Source of the DNA: Bradyrhizobium elkanii WSM2783
GTDB lineage: Bacteria > Pseudomonadota > Alphaproteobacteria > Rhizobiales > Xanthobacteraceae
Assembly: GCF_000472865.1 (NCBI RefSeq)
Contig: NZ_AXAP01000022.1
Span: 1-64,000 of the forward strand
Length of the DNA stretch: 64,000 nt
Reading direction: 5' to 3'
Part shown: in pieces, positions 34,021 to 42,630 of the stretch
Layout: the number at the start of each line of letters is the position of its first letter
How positions within the stretch are numbered: the first letter of the stretch is position 1
The notes under the pieces: model-generated
The model's database searches: none
What the model saw: the letters and a program-made list of their open reading frames with translations, nothing else
Told to the model about the DNA's origin: nothing
Made by a program: the position numbers and the translations under genes

Positions 34021-34860
34021 GTGCCTACATCAGGCAATTACTTTCACCTGCATCTGGTGTCGGACTCAACCGGCGAGACGCTGATCACGGTGGCGCGCGC
34101 GGTGGCCGCGCAATACGCCAATGTCTCACCGGTCGAACACGTCTATCCGCTGGTGCGCAGCCAGAAGCAGCTCGACCGCGTGCTGGATGAAATCGAGGAA
34201 TCGCCCGGGATCGTGCTGTTCACGCTGCTCGAGAAAGATCTCGTCAGCCGGCTGGAAGCCAAATGCAGGGAGATCAACGTCCCGAGCCTGTCGATCATTG
34301 GGCCGGTGATGCAGTTGTTCGAGGCGTATCTGGGTGCGGCCACTTCGGGTCGGGTCGGCGCGCAGCACGTGCTGAACGCGGAATATTTCAAGCGCATCGA
34401 TGCGCTGAACTACACGATGATGCATGACGACGGCCAGCATGTCGAAGGCCTTGAGGAGGCTGATGTCGTTCTGGTCGGGGTGTCCCGCACCTCGAAGACG
34501 CCGACGTCGATCTATCTCGCCAACCGCGGCATCCGCACCGCAAATGTCCCGCTCGTACCCGGCATTCCGCTGCCGCATCAACTGGAGCACCTGAAGAAAC
34601 CGCTGGTGGTCAGCCTCCATGCGACGCCGGAGCGCCTGATCCAGGTCCGGCAAAACCGGCTCTTGAGCATGGGCGCGGCGTCCGGCAATGACGAATATAT
34701 CGACAGGCAGGCGGTTACCGATGAAGTCGCGTTCGCGCGCCGCCTGAGCGCCAAGTTCAACTGGGCGCTGCTGGACGTCACGCGACGTTCGATCGAGGAG
34801 ACGGCCGCAGCGGTGATGAAACTCTATAATGACCGCCAGCGGCAGCGGCCGCTGGAGTGA
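34021..34860 (+). CDS. Pyruvate, water/phosphate dikinase regulatory protein (DUF299)
   Basis: This family both phosphorylates (with ADP) and dephosphorylates PEP synthase or pyruvate phosphate dikinase. The 279-residue protein starts with GTG (FHLHLVSDSTGETLITVARA is the conserved N-terminal motif) and has the P-loop GVSRTSKTPTSIYLANRG (~residue 154). Its homologue is the conserved gene on one side of oriC in Caulobacter and Rickettsia (recalled). maf follows after 10 bases. Which dikinase it controls cannot be told from this window. Confidence 0.92.
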   Translation: MPTSGNYFHLHLVSDSTGETLITVARAVAAQYANVSPVEHVYPLVRSQKQLDRVLDEIEESPGIVLFTLLEKDLVSRLEAKCREINVPSLSIIGPVMQLFEAYLGAATSGRVGAQHVLNAEYFKRIDALNYTMMHDDGQHVEGLEEADVVLVGVSRTSKTPTSIYLANRGIRTANVPLVPGIPLPHQLEHLKKPLVVSLHATPERLIQVRQNRLLSMGAASGNDEYIDRQAVTDEVAFARRLSAKFNWALLDVTRRSIEETAAAVMKLYNDRQRQRPLE

Positions 34861-34870
34861 TTCGGTGGCG

Positions 34871-35479
34871 ATGACGATCTGGCGCGGAAAAAGTCCGCTG
34901 ATTCTCGCCTCCCAGAGCCGTGCGCGAAAAATGCTGCTGGCCAATGCGGGGATCGCGTTCGAGGCGATGCCGGCGGATATCGACGAACGGGCGATCCAGG
35001 AAAATTCAGGCCTTTCGGCGCCGGCGGAAATCGCGTTGCTGCTGGCGCGCGAAAAGGCCTTGTTCGTTTCCTCCGGGCGGCCGGGACGATTCGTCGTCGG
35101 CGCCGACCAGACCCTGGCGCTCGGCGATCGATTGTTCACCAAACCCGCTGGCCGCGATCAGGCGGCCGAACAATTGCGTGCGCTCGCGGGTCGGGTTCAC
35201 GAACTGCATTCCGCCGTTGCCGTCGCCCAAGACGGCAAAATACTGTTTGCCGACACCAGCGTGGCACGCATGTCGATGCGCCCGCTTCGCGAGGACGAGA
35301 TCACCGCCTATCTGGGCCAGGCCGGCGAGGCCGTGACCACCAGCGTTGGCGCCTATCAGCTCGAAAGCCTCGGGGTACATCTGTTCGAGCGCATCGACGG
35401 TGACCATTTCACCATCCTCGGCCTGCCGCTATTGTCGGTGTTAGCCTTCCTGCGCAGCGAGAATTTGCTGGCAATCTGA
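34871..35479 (+). CDS. maf: Maf-family nucleotide pyrophosphatase
   Basis: Maf/YhdE/YceF enzymes hydrolyse non-canonical or modified nucleoside triphosphates. The 202-residue protein has the signature start LILASQSRARKMLL and the catalytic-region motif VGADQTLAL, with RPLREDEITAYL near the C-terminus. ATG at 34871 is used, 10 bases after the upstream stop; a GTG two codons earlier is also possible. It is part of the ppsR-maf-coaE-dnaQ plus-strand cluster. Confidence 0.93.
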   Translation: MTIWRGKSPLILASQSRARKMLLANAGIAFEAMPADIDERAIQENSGLSAPAEIALLLAREKALFVSSGRPGRFVVGADQTLALGDRLFTKPAGRDQAAEQLRALAGRVHELHSAVAVAQDGKILFADTSVARMSMRPLREDEITAYLGQAGEAVTTSVGAYQLESLGVHLFERIDGDHFTILGLPLLSVLAFLRSENLLAI

Positions 35480-35504
35480 CATGTTTCCGAGTGATGACTG
35501 AAAG

Positions 35505-36104
35505 ATGCTGATCCTGGGACTGACCGGCTCGATCGGGATGGGGAAATCCACCACCGCGAAACTGTTCGCGGAAGCTGGCGTCCCCGTCTATGACGCCGAC
35601 GCGACCGTGCACCAACTCTACGAAGGCGAAGCGGTGCCGGCGATCGAAGCTGCCTTCCCCGGCACCACCGCTGATGGCAAGGTGGATCGTGCAAAGCTCT
35701 CCGCGCGCGTGGTCCACGATCCAGCGGCGATGAAGCAGCTGGAGCAGATCGTCCACCCGATGCTCGGCGCGTCCCGGCAGAAATTCTTTGCGGATGCGGA
35801 AGCCACCGGCGCCCCCGTCGTGGTCGTCGACGTGCCGCTGCTGTTCGAGACCGGCGGAGAGAAGCGGGTCGATGCGGTGGTCGTCGTGACGACCTCGCCG
35901 GAAATACAGCGCGAGCGCGTGCTGGCACGGGGCACGATGGACGACGAGAAACTCGATGCGATTCTGGCGCGACAATTGCCCGATGCCGAGAAACGCAAGC
36001 GGGCGGATTTCGTGGTGGATACCTCACACGGCCTTGATCCCGTGCGCGCGCAAATCAAGGACATTCTGGCTGAGGTCGTTAAGATGCCGAGGCGGCGAAT
36101 CTGA
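35505..36104 (+). CDS. coaE: Dephospho-CoA kinase
   Basis: CoaE phosphorylates dephospho-CoA in the last step of coenzyme A synthesis. The 199-residue P-loop kinase begins LILGLTGSIGMGKSTTAKLF (Walker A at 8-15) and has YDADATVHQLY, DVPLLFETGGEKRVD and the lid arginine region ARQLPDAEKRKRAD. It lies 25 bases after maf and 31 bases before dnaQ. In many other Rhizobiales aroE sits between maf and coaE; it is absent here. Confidence 0.95.
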   Translation: MLILGLTGSIGMGKSTTAKLFAEAGVPVYDADATVHQLYEGEAVPAIEAAFPGTTADGKVDRAKLSARVVHDPAAMKQLEQIVHPMLGASRQKFFADAEATGAPVVVVDVPLLFETGGEKRVDAVVVVTTSPEIQRERVLARGTMDDEKLDAILARQLPDAEKRKRADFVVDTSHGLDPVRAQIKDILAEVVKMPRRRI

Positions 36105-36135
36105 TTCGCCTGGTATTCTGCGGTCCTAAAAATCC

Positions 36136-36846
36136 ATGCGCGAAATCGTTCTCGATACCGAAACCACCGGCCTTGATCCGCTGCGCGGCGATCGGCTGGT
36201 CGAGATCGGTTGCGTCGAAATCTTCAACCGCATGCCGACCGGGCAAACCTACCACGTCTACATCAATCCCGAGCGGGACATGCCGGCCGAGGCTTTCGCC
36301 GTTCACGGCCTCTCGACCGAATTCCTGGCCAGCAAGCCGGTGTTCACCGAAGTTGTCGACGAATTCCTGGCGTTCATCGCCGACACTCCGCTGGTGATCC
36401 ATAACGCCTCGTTCGACATCAGCTTCATCAATGCCGAACTCGATCGAATCAAGCGGCCGGTGATCGCCAAGGATCGGCTGGTCGACACCCTGCTCCTGGC
36501 ACGCCGGAAACATCCGGGCGTGTCGAATCGGCTCGACGATCTCTGCTCGCGCTATTCGATCGATAATTCCCGCCGCACCAAGCACGGCGCGTTGCTCGAT
36601 GCCGAGTTGCTGGCGGAGGTTTATGTCGACCTGATCGGGGCGCGGCAATCGCAGCTCATCCTCGCCTCGGAAGCCGAGATCACCCAGGTCGGCCATGGCG
36701 ATATGCCGCGGCGGCAGCGCGAGATTCCGCTGGCGCCGCGGGTGACCGACGCGGAGCGCGAGGCACACCGCGCCTTCATCGCGACCCTCGGCGACAAGCC
36801 GATCTGGAACGAGTACCTGCCGGCGGCGGCCGAAGCCGCCGCGTAG
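36136..36846 (+). CDS. dnaQ: DNA polymerase III subunit epsilon
   Basis: Epsilon is the 3'-5' proofreading exonuclease of the replicative polymerase. The 236-residue DEDDh protein has ExoI LDTETTGLDP (Asp7/Glu9), ExoII HNASFDISFINAEL and ExoIII with the catalytic His and Asp in KHGALLDAELLAEVY, followed by a C-terminal tail for alpha-subunit binding. ATG at 36136 starts MREIVLDTETTG, the usual form. It ends the cluster; secB is convergent, 11 bases from its stop. Confidence 0.96.
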   Translation: MREIVLDTETTGLDPLRGDRLVEIGCVEIFNRMPTGQTYHVYINPERDMPAEAFAVHGLSTEFLASKPVFTEVVDEFLAFIADTPLVIHNASFDISFINAELDRIKRPVIAKDRLVDTLLLARRKHPGVSNRLDDLCSRYSIDNSRRTKHGALLDAELLAEVYVDLIGARQSQLILASEAEITQVGHGDMPRRQREIPLAPRVTDAEREAHRAFIATLGDKPIWNEYLPAAAEAAA

Positions 36847-36857
36847 ATTCCTTAAGA

Positions 36858-37352
36858 TCAGCTCGGTTTCACGCCGGGTGCCGGGGCGGCTTGTGTCGCT
36901 GCCTGCCGCTCCATGTTCTGGCGGTACAGGCCGACGAAATCGACGGGATCCAGCATCAAGGGCGGGAAGCCGCCATCGCGCACGGCGGTGGCGATGATCT
37001 CGCGCGCAAACGGGAACAACAGCCGCGGGCATTCGATCATCACCAGCGGGTGCAGGTTCTCCTGCGGCACATTCAGGATCCGGAACACGCCGGCATATTG
37101 CAGATCGAAGCTGAACATCACCTTGCCGGCACTCTCGGCCTTGCCTTCGACCGACAGCGTCACTTCATATTCGCTCTCGGCGAGATTCCTGGCCGAAACA
37201 TTGATCTGGATATTGATCGCCGGTTGCTGCTCCTGCGGCCCGAGCGAGGCCGGCGCGTTCGGGTTCTCGAACGAGAGATCCTTGGTGTATTGCGCCAGCA
37301 CGTTGAGCTGGGGCGGGGCCTGCTCGGGGGGTGCGCCGTTGCCGTTGGTCAT
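36858..37352 (-). CDS. secB: Protein-export chaperone SecB
   Basis: SecB holds preproteins unfolded and passes them to SecA. The 164-residue protein has the conserved blocks LNVLAQYTKDLSFENPNAP, INIQINVSARNL, EVTLSVEGKAE and the ARE-I stretch CPRLLFPFAREIIA. An N-terminal extension (TNGNGAPPEQAPP) and a C-terminal tail (QAAPAPG) are typical of alphaproteobacterial SecB. AGGAG lies 8-12 bases upstream of ATG 37352. Confidence 0.96.
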   Translation of the reverse strand: MTNGNGAPPEQAPPQLNVLAQYTKDLSFENPNAPASLGPQEQQPAINIQINVSARNLAESEYEVTLSVEGKAESAGKVMFSFDLQYAGVFRILNVPQENLHPLVMIECPRLLFPFAREIIATAVRDGGFPPLMLDPVDFVGLYRQNMERQAATQAAPAPGVKPS

Positions 37353-37769
37353 GGGAAGCTCTCCTGAACACTGGCGATCGGAGACGGTCTGACGTCCGAA
37401 GCCGCAGTTAAGGTTTTGGAAATGCTGGTGCCGGGCGAGTGGCTATCATAGCCCCACACTGCACCACAAGGCGACAGTCCTTGATTGCCAAACCTTCGCC
37501 GATTTGGCGCCGAGATCGTCAATCGCGGCTGAAAGGCGGCACCATTTGCGCCCTAAATATTTGAAGATGCGTGATTTCCAGGCATCATCGGATTTCCCCT
37601 CGCGGCCAAAACGCGCTAGAATGGCCGCGCCAAAACGCGCCATTGGCCGAGCGGAGTTTCGTGCCTACATGCTGCGGACTCAATTGGCGAGGTAATCTCC
37701 GCCGTTTCCTGAGCGGAACGCCCGCTGGGGGCGGACCGTTGCCGGTGCAGATCAGAAAGCGAACACGAC
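37353..37769. other. 417-base gap without a recognisable gene
   Basis: Between divergent secB and the Tim44-like gene. Short open frames on both strands have no family features. CCAAAACGCGC occurs twice within 30 bases (near 37606 and 37630). An fxsA-like gene is found here in several related genomes (memory); I see none in this gap. Confidence 0.6.
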
Positions 37770-38468
37770 GTGGATATCTACACCATCATTTTCCTGGCGC
37801 TGGCCGTCTTCATTTTCCTGCGCCTGCGGAGTGTCCTCGGACAGCGCACCGGCAGCGAGCGGCCCCCCTATGACCGTGCGGCCCCGAATGTGCTGCAGCG
37901 GGACAATAATGTCGTCCCGATGCCGGGCTCGGTGATCGACCAGCCGCCTCCGCTGCCGAGCAAGGACGTGACGCCGCCGTCCGACCGCTGGAAGGGAATT
38001 GCGGAACCCGGTACGGCGCTGGCGCAGGGGCTGGACGCCATTGTCGCCCAGGACTCCTCGTTCGATCCACGCCATTTCATCTCGGGTGCGCGAAGCGCCT
38101 ACGAGATGATCGTGCTGGCCTTTGCCAACGGCGATCGCCGCGCCTTGCGCGACCTGCTGTCGAGTGAGGTCTATGACAGCTTCGATGCCGCGATCAAGGA
38201 TCGTGAGAAGCACGAGCAGAAGACCGAAACCCGCTTCGTCTCGATAGACAAGGCCGAGATTGTCAGCGCGGAAGCACGCGACCGTGCGGCACAGGTCACG
38301 GTCCGCTTTGTGTCGCAAATGATTTCCGTCACCCGCGACAAGGCCGGTACCATCGTCGACGGCAACCCGGAAAAGGTCGCCGATATCACCGATGTCTGGA
38401 CATTCGCCCGCGATACGGCGTCGCGCGATCCGAACTGGAAACTGGTTGGCACTGGAAGCGCCCACTGA
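37770..38468 (+). CDS. Tim44-like domain protein (TimA)
   Basis: Tim44-like proteins are alphaproteobacterial relatives of the mitochondrial import motor anchor. The 232-residue protein starts with a single N-terminal membrane helix (DIYTIIFLALAVFIFLRLRS), a Pro-rich linker, then the Tim44 fold: FISGARSAYEMIVLAFANGD, LLSSEVYDSF and VWTFARDTASRDPNWKLVGT. The start is GTG at 37770. It is close to mltA downstream, with secB divergent, a conserved setting for membrane or envelope biogenesis. Its bacterial role is not settled. Confidence 0.88.
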   Translation: MDIYTIIFLALAVFIFLRLRSVLGQRTGSERPPYDRAAPNVLQRDNNVVPMPGSVIDQPPPLPSKDVTPPSDRWKGIAEPGTALAQGLDAIVAQDSSFDPRHFISGARSAYEMIVLAFANGDRRALRDLLSSEVYDSFDAAIKDREKHEQKTETRFVSIDKAEIVSAEARDRAAQVTVRFVSQMISVTRDKAGTIVDGNPEKVADITDVWTFARDTASRDPNWKLVGTGSAH

Positions 38469-38478
38469 TCGGCTTCGC

Positions 38479-39951
38479 CTTGCGCGTCTCACGGCCGCGT
38501 GCTGCGCAATCGCTCTTCTATGCTCAACGGCCGCGCTAGAAGCGCGCGCAAGGTCGCCAGCGAAGGCGACCAGGCATTCGGCCGTCCAGCACACCCGTCA
38601 CCTCCCCTATCCGAACCTGGAGTTGCCGCTGCAGATCAGCAGCAGCCAGTATGAACCGCTGGCCTGGACCGACATGCCGGGCTGGAGCGATGACGATCAC
38701 CTTGCGGCCTATAAGGCCTTTCGCGCGAGCTGCCGGCCGATCGCCGCCGAGCACGGGCTGCCCTCGGAATCGAAGGCGCTCGGCACCTCGTTGCGCGATC
38801 CCTGCCGCATCGCCAAGGGGCCGGAGCTCACCGACGAAGCCAAGGCGAAAGCCTTCTTCGAGGAGCATTTCCTGCCCTTGCGCATCTCGCGGCTCGGCGA
38901 GGGCGAGGGTTTCGTCACCGGCTATTACGAGCCAGTGCTGGATGGGTCGCGGACCCAGACCGACGTCTACAACGTGCCGGTCTACCGCCGGCCGTCGAAC
39001 CTGTTCGTCCGCGGCGCCAAGCAGAGCTCGAGCGGCCTGCCGAACAAGGGCCAGGTGTTCCGCAAGATCGGCCGCCGCAAGCTCGTGCCCTACTATGATC
39101 GCGCCGAGATCGAGGACGGTGCGATCGCCGGCCGCGGCCTCGAGATCTGCTGGCTCAAGGAGCAGACCGATTTGCTATTCGCGCAGATCCAGGGCTCGGC
39201 GCGGGTGCGCTTCGAGGACGGCTCGACATTGCGCATCAACTATGATGCTCACAACGGCTATCCCTACACGCCGGTTGGCCGCATTTTGATCGACCGCGGC
39301 ATCATCCCAAAAGAGCAGATGTCGATGCAGAAGATCAGGGACTGGATGGCGCAGAACCCTGACGGAGCCAAGGAATTGCGGCGGCAGAACCGCTCCTATG
39401 TCTTCTTCCGCGAGGTGCAGCTCTCCGACAAGGACGAGGCGGTCGGCGCGCAGGGCGTGCCGCTGACGCCGGGCCGCTCGATCGCGGTGGACAAGGCGCT
39501 GCACGTCTATGGCACGCCGTTCTTCATCGAGGGCGAATTGCCGATCGAGTCAGAGCAATCGAAGACGCCGTTCCGCCGCCTGATGATCGCGCAGGATACT
39601 GGCTCGGCGATCGTCGGCCCGGCCCGCGCAGACCTTTATTTCGGTGCCGGAGCCGATGCCGGAAAAGTGTCGGGCCGGCTGCGGCACAATATGCGCTTCG
39701 TGATGCTGGTGCCGAGGAGCCTCGATCCCGTCGCCCGCGGGCGCAAAATGCCGGTGCCGGATGAGCGGCCGTCGGAAAAGATCGCAAAGCTGTTTCCGCA
39801 AGTTGATCCGCAGAAGGAAAAGAGCGCGGCGAAGCCCGCGGATGCATCCGCGTCGACCAACGCGGTGCCGATGCCGGAGCCGCGGCCCGCCATCAAGACT
39901 GATGAGCCGCGGCGTCATCGGCACTACCGCCATTACCGCACCTACAGATGA
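38479..39951 (+). CDS. mltA: Membrane-bound lytic murein transglycosylase A
   Basis: MltA cleaves peptidoglycan glycan strands, leaving 1,6-anhydromuramic ends. The protein carries the MltA domain (FVTGYYEPVLDGSR, VYRRPSNLF, CWLKEQTDLLFAQIQGSARV) and a C-terminal 3D domain with AQDTGSAIVGPARADLYFG holding the catalytic aspartates, plus a His/Arg-rich tail. TTG at 38479 gives a clean signal peptide (LTAACCAIALLCSTAALEARA) and 490 residues; an ATG at 38392 would run 77 bases into the upstream gene. No lipobox Cys follows the signal. The smr gene overlaps its stop. Confidence 0.9.
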   Translation, partial: LARLTAACCAIALLCSTAALEARARSPAKATRHSAVQHTRHLPYPNLELPLQISSSQYEPLAWTDMPGWSDDDHLAAYKAFRASCRPIAAEHGLPSESKALGTSLRDPCRIAKGPELTDEAKAKAFFEEHFLPLRISRLGEGEGFVTGYYEPVLDGSRTQTDVYNVPVYRRPSNLFVRGAKQSSSGLPNKGQVFRKIGRRKLVPYYDRAEIEDGAIAGRGLEICWLKEQTDLLFAQIQGSARVRFEDGSTLRINYDAHNGYPYTPVGRILIDRGIIPKEQMSMQKIRDWMAQNPDGAKELRRQNRSYVFFREVQLSDKDEAVGAQGVPLTPGRSIAVDKALHVYGTPFFIEGELPIESEQSKTPFRRLMIAQDTGSAIVGPARADLYFGAGADAGKVSGRLRHNMRFVMLVPRSLDPVARGRKMPVPDERPSEKIAKLFPQVDPQKEKSAAKPADASASTNAVPMPEPRPAIKTDEPRRHRHYRHYRTYR

Positions 39952-40535
39952 AGCGTCCCGTTCCGATTGCAGATCCCGCGCCGCCGCGGCGAAGGCGCGC
40001 GCTCAGCGAAGAAGAGCGTGCGCTGTGGGAAAGCGTCGCGAAGCAGGTCAAGCCGCTGCGCAAACGCCAACCCGCTGTGAAGACGCATGCCGGACCCGAA
40101 GCGGAGACCAAGGCCGCCGCCAAAACTGCAGCGCCGGCGAAACCGATCCCAGTCAAATCAGCAGCGGCGCCGCGTCCGCAGACGCCGCCGCCACTGGCAC
40201 CGATTGGCCGCCGCGAGCGCGCGCAACTGTCGCGCGGCAAGAAGGAGATCGATGCCCGGCTCGACCTGCACGGCATGACGCAGACGCGCGCGCATCGCGT
40301 GCTCCTCACGTTCCTGCAACGCGCGCATAGCGACGGGCTGACTTTTGTGCTCGTCATCACCGGCAAGGGCAAAGCCGGCGGCGGCGATTCCGAGCGTGGC
40401 GTGCTGCGCCGCCAGGTGCCGCAATGGCTGAGCCTGCCCGAATTCCGCGCGCTCGTCGTCGGTTTCGAGGAAGCCCATATCGGCCACGGCGGCGAGGGCG
40501 CGCTTTACGTGCGCGTGCGGCGCGCGAGGGTTTAG
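39948..40535 (+). CDS. Smr-domain protein
   Basis: Smr domains bind nucleic acid and some are endonucleases acting on DNA or on collided ribosomes. The 195-residue protein has a basic N-terminal region (RRRRALSEEERALWESVAKQ), a Pro/Ala linker and a C-terminal Smr domain with LDLHGMTQTRAHRVL and the ITGKGK motif, followed by EAHIGHGGEGALYVRVRR. Its ATG overlaps the mltA stop (ATGA), so they are coupled. The exact target is unknown. Confidence 0.9.
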   Translation: MKRPVPIADPAPPRRRRALSEEERALWESVAKQVKPLRKRQPAVKTHAGPEAETKAAAKTAAPAKPIPVKSAAAPRPQTPPPLAPIGRRERAQLSRGKKEIDARLDLHGMTQTRAHRVLLTFLQRAHSDGLTFVLVITGKGKAGGGDSERGVLRRQVPQWLSLPEFRALVVGFEEAHIGHGGEGALYVRVRRARV

Positions 40536-40542
40536 TCGATTC

Positions 40543-40624
40543 GTCATTGCGAGGAGCGAAGCGACGAAGCAATCCATCTCTCCGCAAGTGGAGAGATGGA
40601 TTGCTTCGCTGCGCTCGCAATGAC
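40543..40624. repeat. Interspersed palindromic repeat, family C copy 2
   Basis: Left arm GTCATTGCGAGGAGCGAAGC, right arm GCTTCGCTGCGCTCGCAATG, with a CCATCTCTCC / GGAGAGATGG inner stem. It lies between convergent smr and hslU and probably ends both transcripts. Confidence 0.9.
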
Positions 40625-40632
40625 GGTTGGGC

Positions 40633-41934
40633 TTACAAAATAAACCGGCTCAAATCGGCGTTCTTGGCGAGGTCGCCGACATGCTTGCGGACATAATCGG
40701 CATCGACCGTGATGGTGTCGCCGTGGCGATCGGGCGCGGTGAAGGAGATTTCGTCCAGCACCCGCTCCATCACCGTCTGCAGCCGCCGCGCGCCGATATT
40801 CTCGACGGTGGAGTTGACGGCCACGGCGACGTCGGCGAGCTCGTCGATCGCGGAGTCGGTAATCTCGAGTTTCACGCCTTCGGTCTGCATCAGCGCGACA
40901 TATTGCTTGATCAGCGACGCCTCAGGCTCGGTCAGGATGCGGCGCATGTCGTCGCGCGTCAGCGCCTGCAATTCGACGCGGATCGGCAGGCGCCCCTGCA
41001 GCTCCGGCAGCAGGTCAGAGGGTTTTGCGATATGGAATGCGCCGGAGGCGATGAACAGGATGTGATCGGTCTTCACCGGGCCGTGCTTGGTTGTAACAGT
41101 GGTGCCCTCGATCAGCGGCAGCAGGTCGCGCTGCACGCCTTCGCGCGAGACGTCGCCGCCGGCGCGATTTTCGCGCACGCAGATCTTGTCGATCTCGTCG
41201 AGGAACACGATGCCGTTGTTCTCGACCGCATTGATCGCTTCCTGCACCAGTTGGTCGGTGTCGAGCAGCTTGTCGGATTCCTCGTTGACGAGGATTTCGT
41301 GCGAGCCCGCCACCGTCAGACGCCGGGTCTTGGTGCGGCCACCCATCTTGCCGAAGATGTCGCCGATTGAAATCGCGCCCATCTGCGCGCCCGGCATGCC
41401 CGGAATCTCGAACATCGGGAAGCCGCCGGAGGACTGCGTCTCGATCTCGATCTCCTTGTCGTTCAATTCGCCGGCGCGCAATTTCTTGCGGAAGGATTCG
41501 CGCGTCGCCGGGCTCGAGCCCGGTCCGACCAGGGCGTCCAGCACGCGCTCCTCGGCGGCAAGTTGCGCCCGCGCCTGCACGTCCTTCCGCTTGCGCTCCC
41601 GGATCAGCGCAATCGCGACCTCGACGAGATCGCGCACGATCTGCTCGACATCGCGGCCGACATAACCGACCTCGGTGAATTTGGTGGCTTCGACCTTGAG
41701 GAACGGCGCGCCGGCAAGCTTTGCCAGTCGTCGCGCTATTTCCGTCTTGCCGACGCCGGTCGGCCCGATCATCAGAATGTTCTTCGGCAGCACTTCCTCG
41801 CGCAGGGAACCGGAAAGCTGCAGTCGCCGCCAGCGGTTACGCAAGGCAATGGAGACCGCACGCTTGGCGTCGGTCTGCCCGACGATGAAACGGTCGAGTT
41901 CGGAAACGATTTCGCGGGGGGAGAAGTCGGTCAT
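40633..41934 (-). CDS. hslU: HslU ATPase subunit of the HslUV protease
   Basis: HslU unfolds substrates and feeds them to HslV. The 433-residue AAA+ protein has SPREIVSELDRFIVGQTDAK at the start, Walker A GPTGVGKTEIARRLAKL (~57-73), Walker B GIVFLDEIDKI and the intermediate (I) domain in the middle, and ends in LSRFIL, the C-terminal tail that docks into HslV. It is downstream of hslV on the same strand, but an acetyltransferase gene lies between them. Confidence 0.97.
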   Translation of the reverse strand: MTDFSPREIVSELDRFIVGQTDAKRAVSIALRNRWRRLQLSGSLREEVLPKNILMIGPTGVGKTEIARRLAKLAGAPFLKVEATKFTEVGYVGRDVEQIVRDLVEVAIALIRERKRKDVQARAQLAAEERVLDALVGPGSSPATRESFRKKLRAGELNDKEIEIETQSSGGFPMFEIPGMPGAQMGAISIGDIFGKMGGRTKTRRLTVAGSHEILVNEESDKLLDTDQLVQEAINAVENNGIVFLDEIDKICVRENRAGGDVSREGVQRDLLPLIEGTTVTTKHGPVKTDHILFIASGAFHIAKPSDLLPELQGRLPIRVELQALTRDDMRRILTEPEASLIKQYVALMQTEGVKLEITDSAIDELADVAVAVNSTVENIGARRLQTVMERVLDEISFTAPDRHGDTITVDADYVRKHVGDLAKNADLSRFIL

Positions 41935-42023
41935 GTCACCTAGCTAGGGGTTCAAGGCTGCGAGAGCAAGCTGAGGTTAGATCGCCGTCGGGCTGGAAAT
42001 CATGTCGAGTTCGTAATCTGCGG

Positions 42024-42506
42024 TCATGCGTCACAGACCATCAGGAGCGCCGGGCCGTCGGGCGTGTGGATCATGCGGACTTTCTCAAATCCCGCCTTTT
42101 CATAGGCGCGCACGGCGCGAGCATTGTTCGGATCGGGATCGGTGACGATGCGCGGCGCGCCCTGCCCCAACCGCTCGATGACGAAGCGGCGGATTAATGC
42201 CGAGCCGTGTCCGCGCCCGATCATGTCGGGCTCGCCGATGAAGAGATCGATGCCGCGCGTGCCTTCGGGATGTGCTCCGAAGCCTTCATTCCAGGCCGTC
42301 AGCGCGTAGCACTGCAGGTAAGCGAAATCGTTGCCATCGGCGGAGATGATGAACTGGTCCATTGCCGGCTCATCGAGATCGCCACTCACCAGCGCATATT
42401 GCTCGGATGGATTGCCCCACCATTCCCGGACATGCGGTAGCGCCAGCCAGCGCTCGATCAGCGCAAGGTCGGCCGTCGTCATTTCCCGGAAGGTGTAGAG
42501 TCCCAT
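42024..42506 (-). CDS. GNAT-family acetyltransferase (AAC(6')-like)
   Basis: This 160-residue acetyl-CoA transferase resembles the aminoglycoside 6'-N-acetyltransferase / siderophore-type branch: FREMTTADLALIERWLALPHV, WWGNPSEQYAL, GIDLFIGEPDMIGRGHGSAL (acetyl-CoA loop) and DPDPNNARAVRAYEKAGF. The substrate is unknown and resistance should not be assumed. It is inserted between hslV and hslU. No Shine-Dalgarno is visible at ATG 42506, because a perfect 14-bp hairpin directly abuts the start codon; an in-frame ATG at residue 9 is an alternative. Confidence 0.82.
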   Translation of the reverse strand: MGLYTFREMTTADLALIERWLALPHVREWWGNPSEQYALVSGDLDEPAMDQFIISADGNDFAYLQCYALTAWNEGFGAHPEGTRGIDLFIGEPDMIGRGHGSALIRRFVIERLGQGAPRIVTDPDPNNARAVRAYEKAGFEKVRMIHTPDGPALLMVCDA

Positions 42507-42546
42507 GAGATCATGATCCGGTTGGGTTGAATCGGATCATGATCTC
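42507..42546 (-). promoter_or_regulatory. Perfect 14-bp hairpin abutting the acetyltransferase start codon
   Basis: GAGATCATGATCCG (42507-42520) and CGGATCATGATCTC (42533-42546) form a perfect stem with a 12-base loop. On the minus strand it ends immediately before the ATG of the acetyltransferase, replacing the ribosome-binding region. It is probably derived from the neighbouring family D repeat. Confidence 0.6.
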
Positions 42547-42560
42547 GTTTCTTTGTCTGA

Positions 42561-42629
42561 GCATGATCTCCGCGCAAACGCTTCGCGTTTGTCGCGAGGA
42601 AAACCGGTTCCCACTTTTCCGGATCATGC
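42561..42629. repeat. Interspersed palindromic repeat, family D long variant (copy 4)
   Basis: GCATGATCTCC...CCGGATCATGC with an inserted CAAACGCTTCGCGTTTG hairpin. The same long variant occurs in the opposite orientation at 43980-44042, so the two flank hslV and hisB. Confidence 0.85.
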
Positions 42630-42630
42630 T

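Noticed and set aside
37446..37643. 65-codon minus-strand frame upstream of secB as an fxsA-like gene
   Set aside because: It lacks the membrane helices of FxsA and any recognisable motif.
42024..42506. Calling the GNAT gene an aminoglycoside-resistance determinant
   Set aside because: The fold resembles AAC(6') proteins, but many chromosomal homologues have other substrates and the context gives no support.
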